Assembly: GCA_965261795.1 (NCBI GenBank)
Contig: OZ253476.1
Coordinates: 2,480,001 to 2,544,000 of the forward strand
Direction of reading: 5' to 3'
DNA length: 64,000 bases
Source: CBDCFV01 sp965261795
GTDB taxonomy: Bacteria; Chloroflexota; Dehalococcoidia; Lucifugimonadales; UBA3495
The notes under the pieces were generated by a model. It did not search any database. It was given only the letters and a program-made list of their open reading frames with translations, and was not told the origin of the DNA. Positions within the stretch are counted from its first letter, which is position 1, and every line of letters begins with the position of its first letter. Positions 44,132-53,581 of the stretch are shown in pieces. The position numbers were made by a program, and so were the translations under genes.

Positions 44132-46462
44132 TTACGAAGGTCCAATCCGCTTGAGTAGATTCAGATAGGCTTCTTGAATCTCGCGGGGGACCTCACTAGG
44201 CTGGTCATAGGGTTGAACGTCAGTGACTCGTGCCGGGATCGACTTGTCGTTCCCCTGTTTTTGCCATACCCTCATCCGCACCAGCCGTAGCTCCTCGTAA
44301 GAGACTTTGCCGCCCAGTTCATCGAACACGGGACGCAGCAATTCGTAGCCCATGGCGTCGAATGCCTCGTTAATTGCCTTCATACGTTCAGGAGTGGGCA
44401 GCAGGTGTCCGAAATACACATCCTCACCCTCTTTCACCAACCGCTCCAAGTGACCGATGATGGTGGTCTCCGCCAAACCGCGCTGCTCGGCCGCTTCGGG
44501 TACCGTGGCCCCGGCGGATATTATTCGTCCCGTTTCCAGAAATGACTGGCCCACGATTCGGGGGCGTCGGGTCTCGATTGGAGGCAACTCCGGATCATCA
44601 TCTTCCCGGACACCTTTCTCATTCTCATAACGAGAAATTAGTTCGGTAAATGATCTCCCTAATTCCGTTAGCTTCGCCTCGCCAACCCCGGAGATTCGAG
44701 CAAAATCCTCCAGTGTACGAGGTCTTCTCCGTGCCATTTCCCGCAAGGACTTGTCGTTGAAGACTATGAAGGCAGGAACGCCCTGTTGGTCCGCGATTCG
44801 CTTGCGCAGGGCGGATAACTCCCGGAACAACCCTTCGTCGTAAGGCGCGGCATCGTCGTTGTCGGAAACGCGATTGCGGTCTCGTCGGGTTGAACGATCA
44901 CGTGATGGAGTTTCCGACCCAAGGTAAGCGGAGCCGCGGTCTTGGACTATTGGGCGGGTCAGCGCCAGCGGCTGGCGGGCTTTCAGGAACGCACGTCCTT
45001 CAGGTGTAACTTGCAGTGTTGAGTACTGATCGCCGGAGCTGGACAGGAGGCCCTGATCCAATAGAGCATCAACCAATTGACGTAACTCATCCAGGGAGTG
45101 CCCACCGGCGATACCAAACACGGAGAGCTTATCGTGGCCAAGCTCTTGAACTCTCTTTGTACTTGCCCCGAGCAACACCCTGATTACATGCCCCGCGCCG
45201 AACCGCTCCCCGGTGCGGATTACCGCCGACAGCACCTTCTGGACGATTTCTGTGGCGTCGTACTCTTCGCGGGGAGACAAGCAAACGTCGCAGTTGCCGC
45301 AATTCTTTTCCGGCCACTCCTCACCTAAGTATTCCAGCACATACTTGCGGCGGCAGGTCGTCAGGCGGCAAAAGGCAACCATCCGATCCAGGCGTATGCG
45401 ACCCCGCTCCCGCTCCTCTGTGTCCTCCATCTGCCCTATGAAGTACTCCTGCTTGGCTTTGTCTCCATAAGAGTAAAAAAGGACGCACTCGCTGGGCATT
45501 CCGTCTCTTCCAGCCCGCCCAGTCTCCTGGTAGTAGCCTTCCAGGTTCTTGGGCAGGTCATAGTGGACCACCAAGCGGATGTCCGGCTTGTCGATGCCCA
45601 TGCCGAAGGCGATAGTAGCCACCACGATGGGCGTCTCGTCTCGGATGAACCGGTCCTGTATGTCCCGCCGGTCCGCCGGCTCTCTCCCGGCGTGGTAGGC
45701 CTCGGCTTTGAAGCCGCGCCGGGAGAGAGTATGGGCCATTTCCTCGGTGGCTTTGCGGGCGACGCAGTAAATTATGGTCGACTCGCCGCGGTGTTTTTCC
45801 AGCAAGGCCAGAAGGGCGTCCAGCGAACGCTCCTTGGGTTCGACGGAGTAGGACAGGTTGGGGCGGTTGAAGCTTGAGATGAACACCCTCGGTTGCCTAA
45901 GTCCCAATTCGGCGAGGATGTCTTCCCGCACCGGCGTGGTGGCGGTGGCGGTAAGGGCAATGGCCGGGGCGTTGGGGCAGATTTCCCGCAGCGCCTTTAA
46001 TTCGCGGTATGCCGGGCGGAAATCGTGGCCCCAATGGGAAACGCAGTGGGCCTCGTCGATGGCAATGAGCTTGACGTTCAACTGCGCTAGGAAGTCGTGG
46101 AACGCGGGCAGCATGGCCCGTTCCGGGGCTACATACAGGATACGGTACTGGTCCTCCCGGGCCCTGGCCTCGACCAGTGCAATCTGCGCTTGGGTCAACG
46201 AGCTGTTGATGAAGCCGGCTGGGATGCCGTTGGCGCGCAGGGCGTCAACCTGGTCTTTCATCAGGGCGATGAGCGGCGAGACCACCAGGGTCACTCCGCC
46301 CAAGGCCAGCGCTGGCAACTGGTAGCACAGCGACTTACCGCCGCCGGTGGGCATCAACACGAAGCCGTCCCTGCCTTCCATGACCGAGGATACAATCTCC
46401 TCCTGGCGAGGCAGGAAACCATCGTAGCCGAAGTGAGTCTTCAGCAGTTCCAGCACACGCAT
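44132..46462 (-). CDS. recQ: ATP-dependent DNA helicase RecQ
   Basis: 776 residues from the ATG at 46462 (AGGA 7 bases upstream; another ATG at 46483 is possible). Walker A is LMPTGGGKSLCYQ, the DEAH box is AIDEAHCVSHWGHDFRPAY, the arginine-finger region is QETGRAGRDG, and the zinc-binding segment is CRRKYV...NCGNCDVC. An RQC winged helix follows, then HRDC (PAFIVFNDKSLREMARRRP) and a C-terminal HTH (ATVPEAAEQRGLAETTIIGH). It unwinds DNA in recombination repair. It converges on the VOC gene only 35 bp away. Confidence 0.95.
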   Translation of the reverse strand: MRVLELLKTHFGYDGFLPRQEEIVSSVMEGRDGFVLMPTGGGKSLCYQLPALALGGVTLVVSPLIALMKDQVDALRANGIPAGFINSSLTQAQIALVEARAREDQYRILYVAPERAMLPAFHDFLAQLNVKLIAIDEAHCVSHWGHDFRPAYRELKALREICPNAPAIALTATATTPVREDILAELGLRQPRVFISSFNRPNLSYSVEPKERSLDALLALLEKHRGESTIIYCVARKATEEMAHTLSRRGFKAEAYHAGREPADRRDIQDRFIRDETPIVVATIAFGMGIDKPDIRLVVHYDLPKNLEGYYQETGRAGRDGMPSECVLFYSYGDKAKQEYFIGQMEDTEERERGRIRLDRMVAFCRLTTCRRKYVLEYLGEEWPEKNCGNCDVCLSPREEYDATEIVQKVLSAVIRTGERFGAGHVIRVLLGASTKRVQELGHDKLSVFGIAGGHSLDELRQLVDALLDQGLLSSSGDQYSTLQVTPEGRAFLKARQPLALTRPIVQDRGSAYLGSETPSRDRSTRRDRNRVSDNDDAAPYDEGLFRELSALRKRIADQQGVPAFIVFNDKSLREMARRRPRTLEDFARISGVGEAKLTELGRSFTELISRYENEKGVREDDDPELPPIETRRPRIVGQSFLETGRIISAGATVPEAAEQRGLAETTIIGHLERLVKEGEDVYFGHLLPTPERMKAINEAFDAMGYELLRPVFDELGGKVSYEELRLVRMRVWQKQGNDKSIPARVTDVQPYDQPSEVPREIQEAYLNLLKRIGPS

Positions 46463-46614
46463 AACATATCCTATGGAGGTCATAAAATAAATGGGCCGTT
46501 GACAGCCGCTTGCCAAGGATGTCAAGTTGTGTAACCTTGGACATAGATTATAGCCAAGCAAATGCTATAGGTAACCCCGCGAAAAAAATCAACTGCCATT
46601 ACGGCCACAGGAGA

Positions 46615-47181
46615 ATGGAAAAGGAAATGGCAAGACTCGATCCGCCAACGAGAGACCAGATCAAAGAAGAGCTACGGGATATATTCGACCATGTGTCCGC
46701 TCCGCCGGGTGGAGTGGGTACTGGCCCAATGTCTGTGCTCAAGCACAGTCCCGAGATGTCGCGGAGGGCCACGCCGTTGTTCAACTACGTGCGCAATGAG
46801 TCGTCCTTGCCTCCCAAGATACGGGAACTGGCGATGATCGTCACCGCCCGAGCTACCGACTGCCAGTACATCTGGAACGCCCACGCGCCAACCGGAAGGC
46901 GCGTGGGACTCAGCGACGCTTTAGTGGATGCCCTGAAAAACAAGCAACCATTGCCCTCAATGCCGGCTGACGAGGAGGCTGTAGTAAACCTGGGCCTAGA
47001 GTTTTTCAGCACCCACCGGGTCAGCCAGGAGAATTTCCAATTGGCTTGGGAGCAGTTCGGGACCCAAGGTCTGGTTGAACTGACGACCCTGATGGGGTTC
47101 TACGCAATGCTGGCGTTCAACGCCAATACGGTGGAGTTGGACCCTCCGCTGGAACCCGCAGAGCCGTTGATGCCCATCTAA
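46615..47181 (+). CDS. Carboxymuconolactone decarboxylase-family protein
   Basis: 188 residues from the ATG at 46615; the next in-frame ATG (46627) is a close alternative. It is an all-helical CMD-like protein: LPPKIRELAMIVTARATDCQ and YIWNAHAPTGRRVGLSDALV. The active-site Cys-x-x-Cys of AhpD is not present; there is a single Cys in DCQYIW. Members include decarboxylases and peroxidase-related proteins. It is transcribed divergently from recQ. Confidence 0.75.
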   Translation: MEKEMARLDPPTRDQIKEELRDIFDHVSAPPGGVGTGPMSVLKHSPEMSRRATPLFNYVRNESSLPPKIRELAMIVTARATDCQYIWNAHAPTGRRVGLSDALVDALKNKQPLPSMPADEEAVVNLGLEFFSTHRVSQENFQLAWEQFGTQGLVELTTLMGFYAMLAFNANTVELDPPLEPAEPLMPI

Positions 47182-47206
47182 TACGGCCGCATAGGGGAAT
47201 ACCGCC

Positions 47207-47686
47207 TCAGTCGTAAGAGACTTGGGCTCGGGCGAAGGCGGCTTCTATGCCTTTGGACATGGCCTCAACATCGCCGCAGACAGCGTAGCGGACGTAGCCC
47301 GGGAAATGAACGCCAACCACGCCCGTTTCCTCGATCATCGTAAAAAGGGGGACAAGTCCCAGCATGGGCTTGACTCCGGGAATGGGCAGGTAGTCCACCT
47401 CCGAGTCGGAGAAGGTCCGGTCCACGTGTACTTGAACGAAACGTTGAGAGAAACCGGGCACGCCGGGGCTGGCGTTGTACTGGTAGGCGTGCATCGCCTC
47501 TTCATCGCTCATCACGGCGTTGGCGGCGGCCCTCCGCGCGCTCAACAGGGCCGGGCCTTTGGGTTCGCCGATGGAGAGGTCCAGTAAAATCGTACCGGTC
47601 GCTTCCGCCGGGGGCCGCTTGGCCCGGATTGCTTGCAGTACATTTTCACCGCCTTGGGGCAGCCGTGAACCTCTCATGGCGTCCAC
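47207..47686 (-). pseudogene. Class I/II aminotransferase relic with internal deletion
   Basis: 159 residues. The first 130 resemble the start of an LL-diaminopimelate-type aminotransferase (LLDLSIGEPKGPALLSARRA, EEAMHAYQYNASPGVPGFSQ, YLPIPGVKPMLGL). The last 20 resemble that family's C-terminus (DVEAMSKGIEAAFARA). The PLP-binding core with its Lys, about 250 residues, is missing, and the frame is intact across the join near VCGDVEAM. It is either a deletion relic or a very short derivative. The family call rests on remembered pattern similarity. Confidence 0.6.
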
Positions 47687-47799
47687 CTTTTACCGAACCG
47701 GACCAGCGGCTGAGCGTATATTCACTGACTGGTTGAAGTCGCCGTTCGGCCAATAATGGCAAGTCCCAAATTCGGCGTCAATCGCAGGCCCCGGAACTC

Positions 47800-50085
47800 C
47801 TAGCCTGCCCCAACACCATCCATCAGGATGACTTGCTGTCGGACCAACCGGTCGAAGCTGTCGGCCATCCCTGCCTCGGCCAGGATTTCCTTGGCGTTCC
47901 TGCCCGGTTTCGGCGCAGCCCAACCGGATGTGACGGGCGTCCGCGAAAGCCGTGGAGCGGGACCGCAGGTCGTGACCAGACCCATATCGTCGTGTTCGCG
48001 GGTCAGGCTGAGTTCGTGGTCTACCACCCAGGGGTCACGCATCAACTCGTCAACATCGGCAATCACCCGGTGGGCGCCGATGTCCGCAACGGTCAGACGA
48101 TGCACCCAAGTATCCACGTTCTGAGACCGGAAGCGCTCCTGCAATGATCGGGCCAAGACGGCTCCGCTCAACGAGGCGACGCCGGACAGGCCTTCAACGC
48201 TGTTCAGGCGGTCCAGGTCCGCTTCGTCAGCGCCGATGAAGACCCAGCCGTCGGCGGCTTTGTAGGCGCGGTGCAACGGTCCGTCGCCCACAGCGTCCTG
48301 ACCGCTGGCCTCGTCCCAAGCCTTGCCTTGGTAAAGGTTGTTGTACGCCGACTGGAGGGTCATGGCCGTATAGGCCAAAGCGGCGTCCACATGTTGCCCC
48401 TGACCGGTGCGTTGCCGGTGCAGCAGAGCGAGCGCGACGGCGTAGGCGCCCATATATCCAGTGCCGTAGTCGTTGACCGTATTGGGCTGGATTGCCGGCC
48501 GGCCGTCACCTCCGAAACGGCGGTCCATGCCGGTTGCCGCTTGGGCAAACTGCTCATGGCCGGGCCGCATCGCCCAAGGCCCAATGTGGCCGAAGGCGTT
48601 AAGGGACGCATATACTATGTCCGGTTTCCGCGCCCGGACGGACTCGTAATCCAACCCCAATTGCTGAAGCTTCCCGGCGCGGTAGTTTTGCGCCACCACG
48701 TCGGCATCCTCCAGCAACCGGCAGAAGACATCCCGGCCCTCCTCAGACTTGAGGTCCAGCAGAATACTGCGCTTCCCACGGTTGACATCGTTGTGGCGGG
48801 CAACCGTCCTGCCCCTGGCCGGGTTGTCTATTTTGATCACATTGGCCCCGAACTCGGCCATAGTCCGCCCCAGGGTGGGGCCGGCCAGGATTATGCACAG
48901 GTCAAGCACCTTTACGCCATCCAAAGCGGAACGCAATGCGGGTTCTAAAGACTTGGTAGACTGTGCAGGACGGGGCGCCTTGAGCTCGGTTAAAATCTCC
49001 TCGCGGTGCTGGTCAGGCGTGGGAGAAGGCGTCCGCACGGCACCGGGGGTCGCCGACATGCGGGCAGCGATGCCGGGTTGGAGCATCTTGCCATAAATTG
49101 GATCATCGACCTCTATCACCATCTTCGATTGTATGGCGTGAGGGTGGTGAAACCATTCCGCTGCCGTGCGCGACATGGTGCATTCGCTGCCGGCCTCGGC
49201 GACCAAGTCTTCCCATTCCTGCGCGGTGCGGGTCTTGAACAACTCTTTACAACGCCGCTCCGCCTCGGCGGAAAGCGCAGGGTCTTCCACCAGCTTGTAG
49301 AAGTCGGTCAAGCCTTCCGCGTTCCAGGAGCCAACCCCAGCCGCGTCGCAAAACTCGCGAAAGTTCTGGTTACCGGACCCGCTGAACCTGACCCAACGCC
49401 CGTCCTTGCATTCGTAATGGCCGCTCAAGAGGCCCGTGATGGAAGGAGGTTCCTTGGAGGGGTCGTGCACTTTCATTCCCCGGGCGCCTATGGAAGGGAA
49501 CATGGCGTCGAAGAGGGGCACCTCGATACGCTGACCCAGCCCGTCCCGCTCCCGCGCGTTGAGGGCCATCGTGACGGCGACGGCCGCTTGGAAGGCGGCA
49601 TAGCTGGAGGCGATGGGAATAGCGGTATAGACCGGTTGGCTGAGGTCGGGGCCTTCACCCCTTGGGATGTAGGTGGCCGATGCTGCGCCGACGACGCCCT
49701 CGAAGGCCTTGACCTTGGCTCGAGGGTCATCAGCGGCGAAGCCCGGAATCGAGCAGTAGACCAATTGGGGATGGGCATCGCACATCTCTTCTGGCCCCAG
49801 CCCCAATCGGCGCATTACACCGGGCCGGAAGTTCTCCACCACAACGTCTGCCGTGGCGACGAGTCCACGGGCGGTGTCAACGTCGGCCGGGTCTTTCAAG
49901 TCCAAGTGGATGTTTCTTTTTCCCCGGTTCCAAGTAGCGTTGGCCGGAGTCTTGAGACGTGCCCCGCCTGGGGGGTCCACCTTGATGACGTCCGCCCCTT
50001 GGTCTGCCAACAACATTCCGGCCAAGGGTCCGGCCACATACTGCCCGAAATCGATAACCCGAATCCCATCTAACGCGCCAGCCAT
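47800..50085 (-). CDS. Tandem-domain family III CoA-transferase (CaiB/BaiF)
   Basis: 761 residues, twice the usual length, with two full CaiB/BaiF domains. Domain 1 starts LDGIRVIDFGQYVAGPLAGM; domain 2 starts at about 390 with LDGVKVLDLCIILAGPTLGR. Domain 1 has the motif PLFDAMF, with the expected catalytic Asp. The matching place in domain 2 is ALAYTAM, which seems to lack it, so domain 2 may be structural. It moves CoA between carboxylic acids. A small coiled-coil protein lies upstream across a non-coding gap. Confidence 0.85.
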   Translation of the reverse strand: MAGALDGIRVIDFGQYVAGPLAGMLLADQGADVIKVDPPGGARLKTPANATWNRGKRNIHLDLKDPADVDTARGLVATADVVVENFRPGVMRRLGLGPEEMCDAHPQLVYCSIPGFAADDPRAKVKAFEGVVGAASATYIPRGEGPDLSQPVYTAIPIASSYAAFQAAVAVTMALNARERDGLGQRIEVPLFDAMFPSIGARGMKVHDPSKEPPSITGLLSGHYECKDGRWVRFSGSGNQNFREFCDAAGVGSWNAEGLTDFYKLVEDPALSAEAERRCKELFKTRTAQEWEDLVAEAGSECTMSRTAAEWFHHPHAIQSKMVIEVDDPIYGKMLQPGIAARMSATPGAVRTPSPTPDQHREEILTELKAPRPAQSTKSLEPALRSALDGVKVLDLCIILAGPTLGRTMAEFGANVIKIDNPARGRTVARHNDVNRGKRSILLDLKSEEGRDVFCRLLEDADVVAQNYRAGKLQQLGLDYESVRARKPDIVYASLNAFGHIGPWAMRPGHEQFAQAATGMDRRFGGDGRPAIQPNTVNDYGTGYMGAYAVALALLHRQRTGQGQHVDAALAYTAMTLQSAYNNLYQGKAWDEASGQDAVGDGPLHRAYKAADGWVFIGADEADLDRLNSVEGLSGVASLSGAVLARSLQERFRSQNVDTWVHRLTVADIGAHRVIADVDELMRDPWVVDHELSLTREHDDMGLVTTCGPAPRLSRTPVTSGWAAPKPGRNAKEILAEAGMADSFDRLVRQQVILMDGVGAG

Positions 50086-51514
50086 AGGTTGACTCCTTTC
50101 CAGAGTTTTGCTTGAATCCGGATATGGTACATTCTACCAAAGACCGCCTCTATTCGTGGTACGGGCAGGGCATTTGCAAAGTCGTCCTTATCTGGCGCGG
50201 GCGTCCCGCCCGTGCTTCTTCCAGTCTCCTCTACGCCATTGAGGCGGGAAATTTCAGAATTGCGGACATTTTCGGACGTTCGAGGAGCGCACCGGAATTG
50301 AAGTGGCTTTATTGGATTTGTCCACGTCCAATGGGACGTTGAGCAGGACAAGTAATATGGTAGGGGAGTGTTTTCCGAGTTGGGAAGGGGCAAATGTCAG
50401 TGGCGAGGAATGACGTTCTTACGCGGGCATGTAAGCTCCCGCGACTTTGCACATGCCCTAGTAGTGCGAAATCTTTGTAATGATGGGTCGATTGGTACAG
50501 AGCCGTTGCCCGGACATACTTGGCTTACGGAGACGCTGGCCGAGCAATCCGGCATTTCACCCATCATTTCAAGGATGTTGGTCTACTAGTTGAGTAAAGC
50601 TCATTCAGGATTATCCCTCCTATGGCGTTCAAAGTATTCCCGTAGATGCCGCCGATGATTGCGCCTATGACAGCCATATATTTTCATCCCGTAGGAACGG
50701 GTCGTTGCTAGACTATTCCTAAATGCGCCTTGACGAGCTTCATATCGTCACCTAAAGTCACAATCGCCATGCTCAATACTTGTAGAATACGAGTATGTTC
50801 CTCCAGTACGGCAGTATGTTCTTTCAGCATTGTTTTCATCCTATCTAATCGAGGCAGGATTTCACCCTCGACATTGACAGCTATCAAATCAACAATTTGC
50901 CGTAATTCCCGTGCTTCATCAACCGTCGTCATAATTCACTCCTTCGGAAACCGACAGTCTCACCTGAATCATAAGTCAGCCGGTTGAATCATAAGGCTGA
51001 GTCCCGAGTGGATTGTGGTGCAAAGCCGATCGCCGGACATTTGCGGACATTCCTTGACATTTTCACCGCGGAGTGGGCCGAGGAAGACGGGCGGAATTTT
51101 TGATAACACTCCCATTTCCTCTCGTTTCCTCCCATTTCGCATCGCTTGTAGAAGTGTTGAATTTGCTTCCGGGCAGGGGAGCGGCATGTCAGGCAGGTCT
51201 ATGATAAAGAATGGTTACCGGAGATGGGAAGGGGCAAGTGTCATAAGACACCGGCCGTATTTTAACGCTGGCAACGGCAATCGGAGAGCGTGAGGAATTG
51301 CTGCAATGGAACCTCGCGTTACAAGCTTTCCAAAAGTGTGACGGACACCCTCGCCAACCGGATTCTTTCAAACGTGGACAGACGAGTGTGACGGCAGCCC
51401 GAGCCACATACACATAAGGGTCCCCGGAGGGACCCTGAACGGTTTCTGGTAAAGGGCTGCCGACACGAACTAAACGCCTTGGCGGTGATAGAGACAGGCG
51501 TGTCTGCCCTCGCC
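50086..51514. other. Mostly non-coding 1.4 kb with diverged repeats
   Basis: Only the 74-residue gene at 50708-50932 is supported. Repeats include a hairpin GCGCGGGCG-TCC-CGCCCGTGC at 50195-50215 (one G-T pair), and an imperfect 21-base repeat at 50379-50399 and 51223-51243. TTGCGGACATT recurs near 50262 and 51040. The region may be a worn insertion. Confidence 0.45.
50708..50932 (-). CDS. Small coiled-coil protein, unknown function
   Basis: 74 residues: MTTVDEARELRQIVDLIAVN near the start and LDRMKTMLKEHTAVLEEHTR in the middle give heptad-like Leu, Ile and Met spacing, so a short coiled coil is likely. AAGGAGTGAATT precedes the ATG, a good ribosome site. There is no signal peptide. It lies alone in a non-coding region. 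The family is not recognised; it could belong to a toxin-antitoxin or phage-derived set. Confidence 0.55.
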   Translation of the reverse strand: MTTVDEARELRQIVDLIAVNVEGEILPRLDRMKTMLKEHTAVLEEHTRILQVLSMAIVTLGDDMKLVKAHLGIV

Positions 51515-52630
51515 TTAAACGCAAGCATCCCGTACGGCTTGTGAGATGGCGGCCAAGCGGGCATTGTTTACCTCGGAGCCTTGGAAGCCGTTAGTGATGT
51601 AACCGACTGCCAACCCGGAGTCGAAATCGGCCCAGCCGATTGAGGTGCCTGCTCCCCCGTGTCCGAAGGTGTTCAGCGGATTGCCGGTGGAGACGCCCAT
51701 TCGGTCGTCCGCCAGCGCCACGCCCATCGCCCGCTGGGCAAATTGGCCCAGGGATTGGTCTTCGCCTTCGACCTGCAGAGTAACGGCTTCGTCCACCGTC
51801 TCCGGGCGCACCACTTGGGCCCCGTCAAGGGAACCGTGGCGCTCCAGCATGGCGTAGAACCGGGCCAGGTCGCCAGCCGTCGCGATGCCGTTGGCTCCCG
51901 GCGTGATGGTGTGGTGCACTTCCGGCTTGTCGAACACCACCGCGTACCCGTTGGTATCGGCTTCCTCATCCATCAGGTGAATCCGCGACACGCGGTCGTC
52001 CAACGCGGGCGGCAGGTTAACATAAGCGTTTTCCATTTGCAGCGGGGCCGTCAGTTCTTCGGCCATAAACCTGTCGAACGACCGTCCGTCGATACGCCGC
52101 ACTATCTCGGCGATGACCCAGCCGTAGTTGATGGGGTGGTAGGCCATTACCTCACCAGGCGGGAATTTGGGAGTTGCTCTTTCCATGGCGGCGGTCACTT
52201 TGGACCAGTCAGCCCAATCGGTCCAAGGCAGGTCGGCCGGGGTGTCGGGGAACCCTCCCTGATGGCTCAGGATGTGGCGGATGGTCACACTCTCTTTGCC
52301 GTTTTGGGCAAACTCCGGCCAATGCTTGGCCACCGGGTCATCCCATTCCAAGCGCCCCCGCTCCTTGAGCATGTACAAACAGGAGGCGGCCAAGGGCTTG
52401 GTGGAAGAGAACAAGACGAACATCGTCCCGGCGTCCGCAGGCTTGCCGGCCTTGGCGTCGGCCATGCCGCCGTGGATGTCCAGCACCATGTTGCCGTAGC
52501 GGTACACCGCCAACCCGGCCCCGGGGTGGAGACCATCAGCGATTTGCTGGTGGAAAAGCTCGGTGACTTGGTCGAGTTTCCTGGGGTCCATGGATACCGT
52601 CGCTGCCGCGGTAAGTGTAGCCATTGCCAA
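51515..52630 (-). CDS. Serine hydrolase, beta-lactamase class C/esterase family
   Basis: 371 residues. The catalytic Ser-x-x-Lys is in FVLFSSTKPLAASCLYML. The Tyr-bearing motif is MAYHPINYGWVIAEIV, and the third motif region is GHGGAGTSIGWADFDSGLAV. A stretch HPGAGLAVYRYGNMVLDIHG opens the domain. There is no signal peptide. Esterase-type members of this fold cut esters and amides of many kinds. It lies upstream of the catabolic CoA cluster but on its own leader. Confidence 0.85.
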   Translation of the reverse strand: MAMATLTAAATVSMDPRKLDQVTELFHQQIADGLHPGAGLAVYRYGNMVLDIHGGMADAKAGKPADAGTMFVLFSSTKPLAASCLYMLKERGRLEWDDPVAKHWPEFAQNGKESVTIRHILSHQGGFPDTPADLPWTDWADWSKVTAAMERATPKFPPGEVMAYHPINYGWVIAEIVRRIDGRSFDRFMAEELTAPLQMENAYVNLPPALDDRVSRIHLMDEEADTNGYAVVFDKPEVHHTITPGANGIATAGDLARFYAMLERHGSLDGAQVVRPETVDEAVTLQVEGEDQSLGQFAQRAMGVALADDRMGVSTGNPLNTFGHGGAGTSIGWADFDSGLAVGYITNGFQGSEVNNARLAAISQAVRDACV

Positions 52631-52746
52631 CCTCCTGGAGTGAGTCTGAGGTAGTGGGTTTCAACGCAAATGGCACTGAGATCCGCAGAGAGCACAGAGG
52701 TCAAGCGCCGTCTCTAAAAAATCTATACGCTCTCTCCAGTAACAAA

Positions 52747-53511
52747 TCAACGTCCGGTCCACACCGGCGCACGCTTCTCGGCAAATGCGGTCACGCCCTC
52801 CTTGGCGTCTTCGGTGTTCAGCACTTCATCCCGCTTGGCTTGGGCAAAGGCCACCCGCTCTTTCAACCCCATCTCCGATCCCTTTATGGACGCCTCTTTA
52901 ATCGCGGCCAGAGCCAAGGGCGCGTTGGCCGTGATCTTGCGGGCCATCTCTTCGGCTTGCGGCATGACGTCATCGGGGGATACCACGTAGTTTACAAGCA
53001 TCAAATCCAACGCCCTTTGCGCATCGACAAATTCGCCCGTGAACAGGAACTCGAAAGCAATATTGCGCGGCACTACCTGTGAGAGCAGCGCAGGGCCGCT
53101 GACCGACGAGATACCTCGCTTCGCCTGGGGCCAGCCGAACCTCGCTTCGGTGGAAGCGATGCGTATGTCGCTTCCCAGAGCGATGCCGCATCCCTGGGCC
53201 AGACAGATTCCATTGATGGCTGCTATGATCGGCTTCCAGATGTTGGACTGGACCACGTAGAGGTCGCCGGTGCTGGGGCCCTCGTTGGCCCGTGCATTGG
53301 CCATGGCAACCAGGTCATGGCCGGTGGAGAAAGCCCGCCCCCGCCCGGTTACGATAGCGCAGCGTACCTCCGGGTTGTTCTGCACGTCCTGGAAGGCATC
53401 CCACAGCAACTGACGCATTTCCGGGTTGATGGCGTTCAGTTTCTCCGGCCGGTTGAGCGTAATGTAGGCGATCCCTTCCTTTATTTCGTATATAACTTCA
53501 GACTCAGTCAC
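52747..53511 (-). CDS. Enoyl-CoA hydratase/isomerase
   Basis: 254 residues from the GTG at 53511, chosen because GGAGGACCA lies directly upstream. The crotonase fold shows ITLNRPEKLNAINPEMRQLL, the oxyanion-hole segment RGRAFSTGHDLVAMA and INGICLAQGCGIALGSDIRI. It hydrates or isomerises enoyl-CoA. It follows two CoA-transferase genes on the minus strand (70 bp gap), suggesting one catabolic operon. Confidence 0.9.
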   Translation of the reverse strand: MTESEVIYEIKEGIAYITLNRPEKLNAINPEMRQLLWDAFQDVQNNPEVRCAIVTGRGRAFSTGHDLVAMANARANEGPSTGDLYVVQSNIWKPIIAAINGICLAQGCGIALGSDIRIASTEARFGWPQAKRGISSVSGPALLSQVVPRNIAFEFLFTGEFVDAQRALDLMLVNYVVSPDDVMPQAEEMARKITANAPLALAAIKEASIKGSEMGLKERVAFAQAKRDEVLNTEDAKEGVTAFAEKRAPVWTGR

Positions 53512-53581
53512 TGGTCCTCCTTCCTCGATTCGTAGGGATAAATCAACTAATGGCGTACTGTTGCGACACCTACAACGCGAC

